NCBI GenBank assembly: GCA_945910005.1
Contig: OX246741.1
Coordinates: 43,436,170 to 43,500,169 of the forward strand
DNA length: 64,000 nucleotides
Origin: Isoperla grammatica
Lineage: Eukaryota; Arthropoda; Insecta; Plecoptera; Perlodidae
Direction of reading: 5' to 3'
Under the pieces are notes generated by a model that worked only from the letters and a program-made list of their open reading frames with translations, searched no databases and was not told where the DNA came from. The stretch's first letter is position 1. Each line of letters starts with the position of its first letter. Below are positions 63,938 through 64,000 of this stretch, piece after piece. The position numbers and the translations under genes are program-made.

Positions 63938-64000
63938 CGCTCATTGGCTCCCGGGGGGTCAAGACAACCGCCGCGCCCGCCAAGCCGGCAGAGCCAGAGG
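63938..64000 (+). repeat. partial duplicate of exon 2 at window edge
   Basis: From GGGACCCTCGCCGCTCATTG to GCAGAGCCAGAGG it repeats the last ~70 bases of exon 2 with two or three substitutions, starting ~110 bp later. It follows a CACGTCACAG acceptor-like sequence. However, splicing there after the phase-0 exon 2 donor would put the copy out of frame. It may be part of a continuing tandem array or an alternative exon. Confidence 0.6.

Overview
This window is AT-rich, repeat-dense animal DNA. The evidence is spliced genes with GT-AG introns, very long introns, SINEs, foldback elements, a truncated non-LTR retrotransposon and large microsatellite arrays. The reverse-transcriptase remnant, a SINE with a 12-bp target-site duplication, and frequent TAGGCCTA words look like an arthropod, perhaps a hemipteran-type insect. 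That assignment is inference; no database was searched.

Three genes are well supported. (1) A five-exon minus-strand gene (CDS 7032 down to 866) encodes a 264-residue type I membrane protein of the cation-dependent mannose-6-phosphate receptor (MRH domain) family; exon phases agree across all four introns. (2) A minus-strand gene (14913 down to 12727) encodes full-length CSTF3/CstF-77 in one uninterrupted 728-codon exon, with a splice acceptor just upstream of the ATG. It is followed by five extra tandem copies of its own last ~147 bp of coding sequence. (3) A plus-strand gene starts from a CRE+TATA promoter near 44.5 kb. Its 17-nt coding part of exon 1 joins in phase, across a ~19-kb intron, to exon 2 at 63641-63863 and gives a classic signal peptide. 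Exon 2 is partly duplicated at the right edge and the gene runs off the window. A possible 3' gene end lies at 1-300, and weaker candidate exons at 27643, 59408 and 60360.

Layout: 0-0.3 kb possible 3' gene end; 0.8-7.1 kb M6PR-like gene with nested transposons and MITEs in its introns; 7.2-12 kb intergenic with a foldback element; 12-15 kb CSTF3 and its tail array; 15-27 kb non-coding with a TAGGCCTA-rich block; 27-33.3 kb hairpins, a hAT-like MITE and two giant (TTTA)n/(AAAT)n arrays in inverted orientation; 33.3-44.4 kb SINEs, a 0.9-kb foldback and a 0.9-kb decamer minisatellite; 44.5-64 kb the secreted-protein gene, whose intron holds a SINE, a 40-bp minisatellite, a LINE remnant, a 2.9-kb foldback element with a cysteine-rich domain in each arm, and a cluster of acceptor-like repeats just before exon 2.

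The three genes have no obvious shared pathway (lysosomal sorting or glycoprotein receptor, mRNA 3'-end processing, secreted matrix-like protein). The recurring theme is local tandem duplication touching coding exons (CSTF3 3' end, exon 2 of the secreted gene) beside large inverted-repeat elements.
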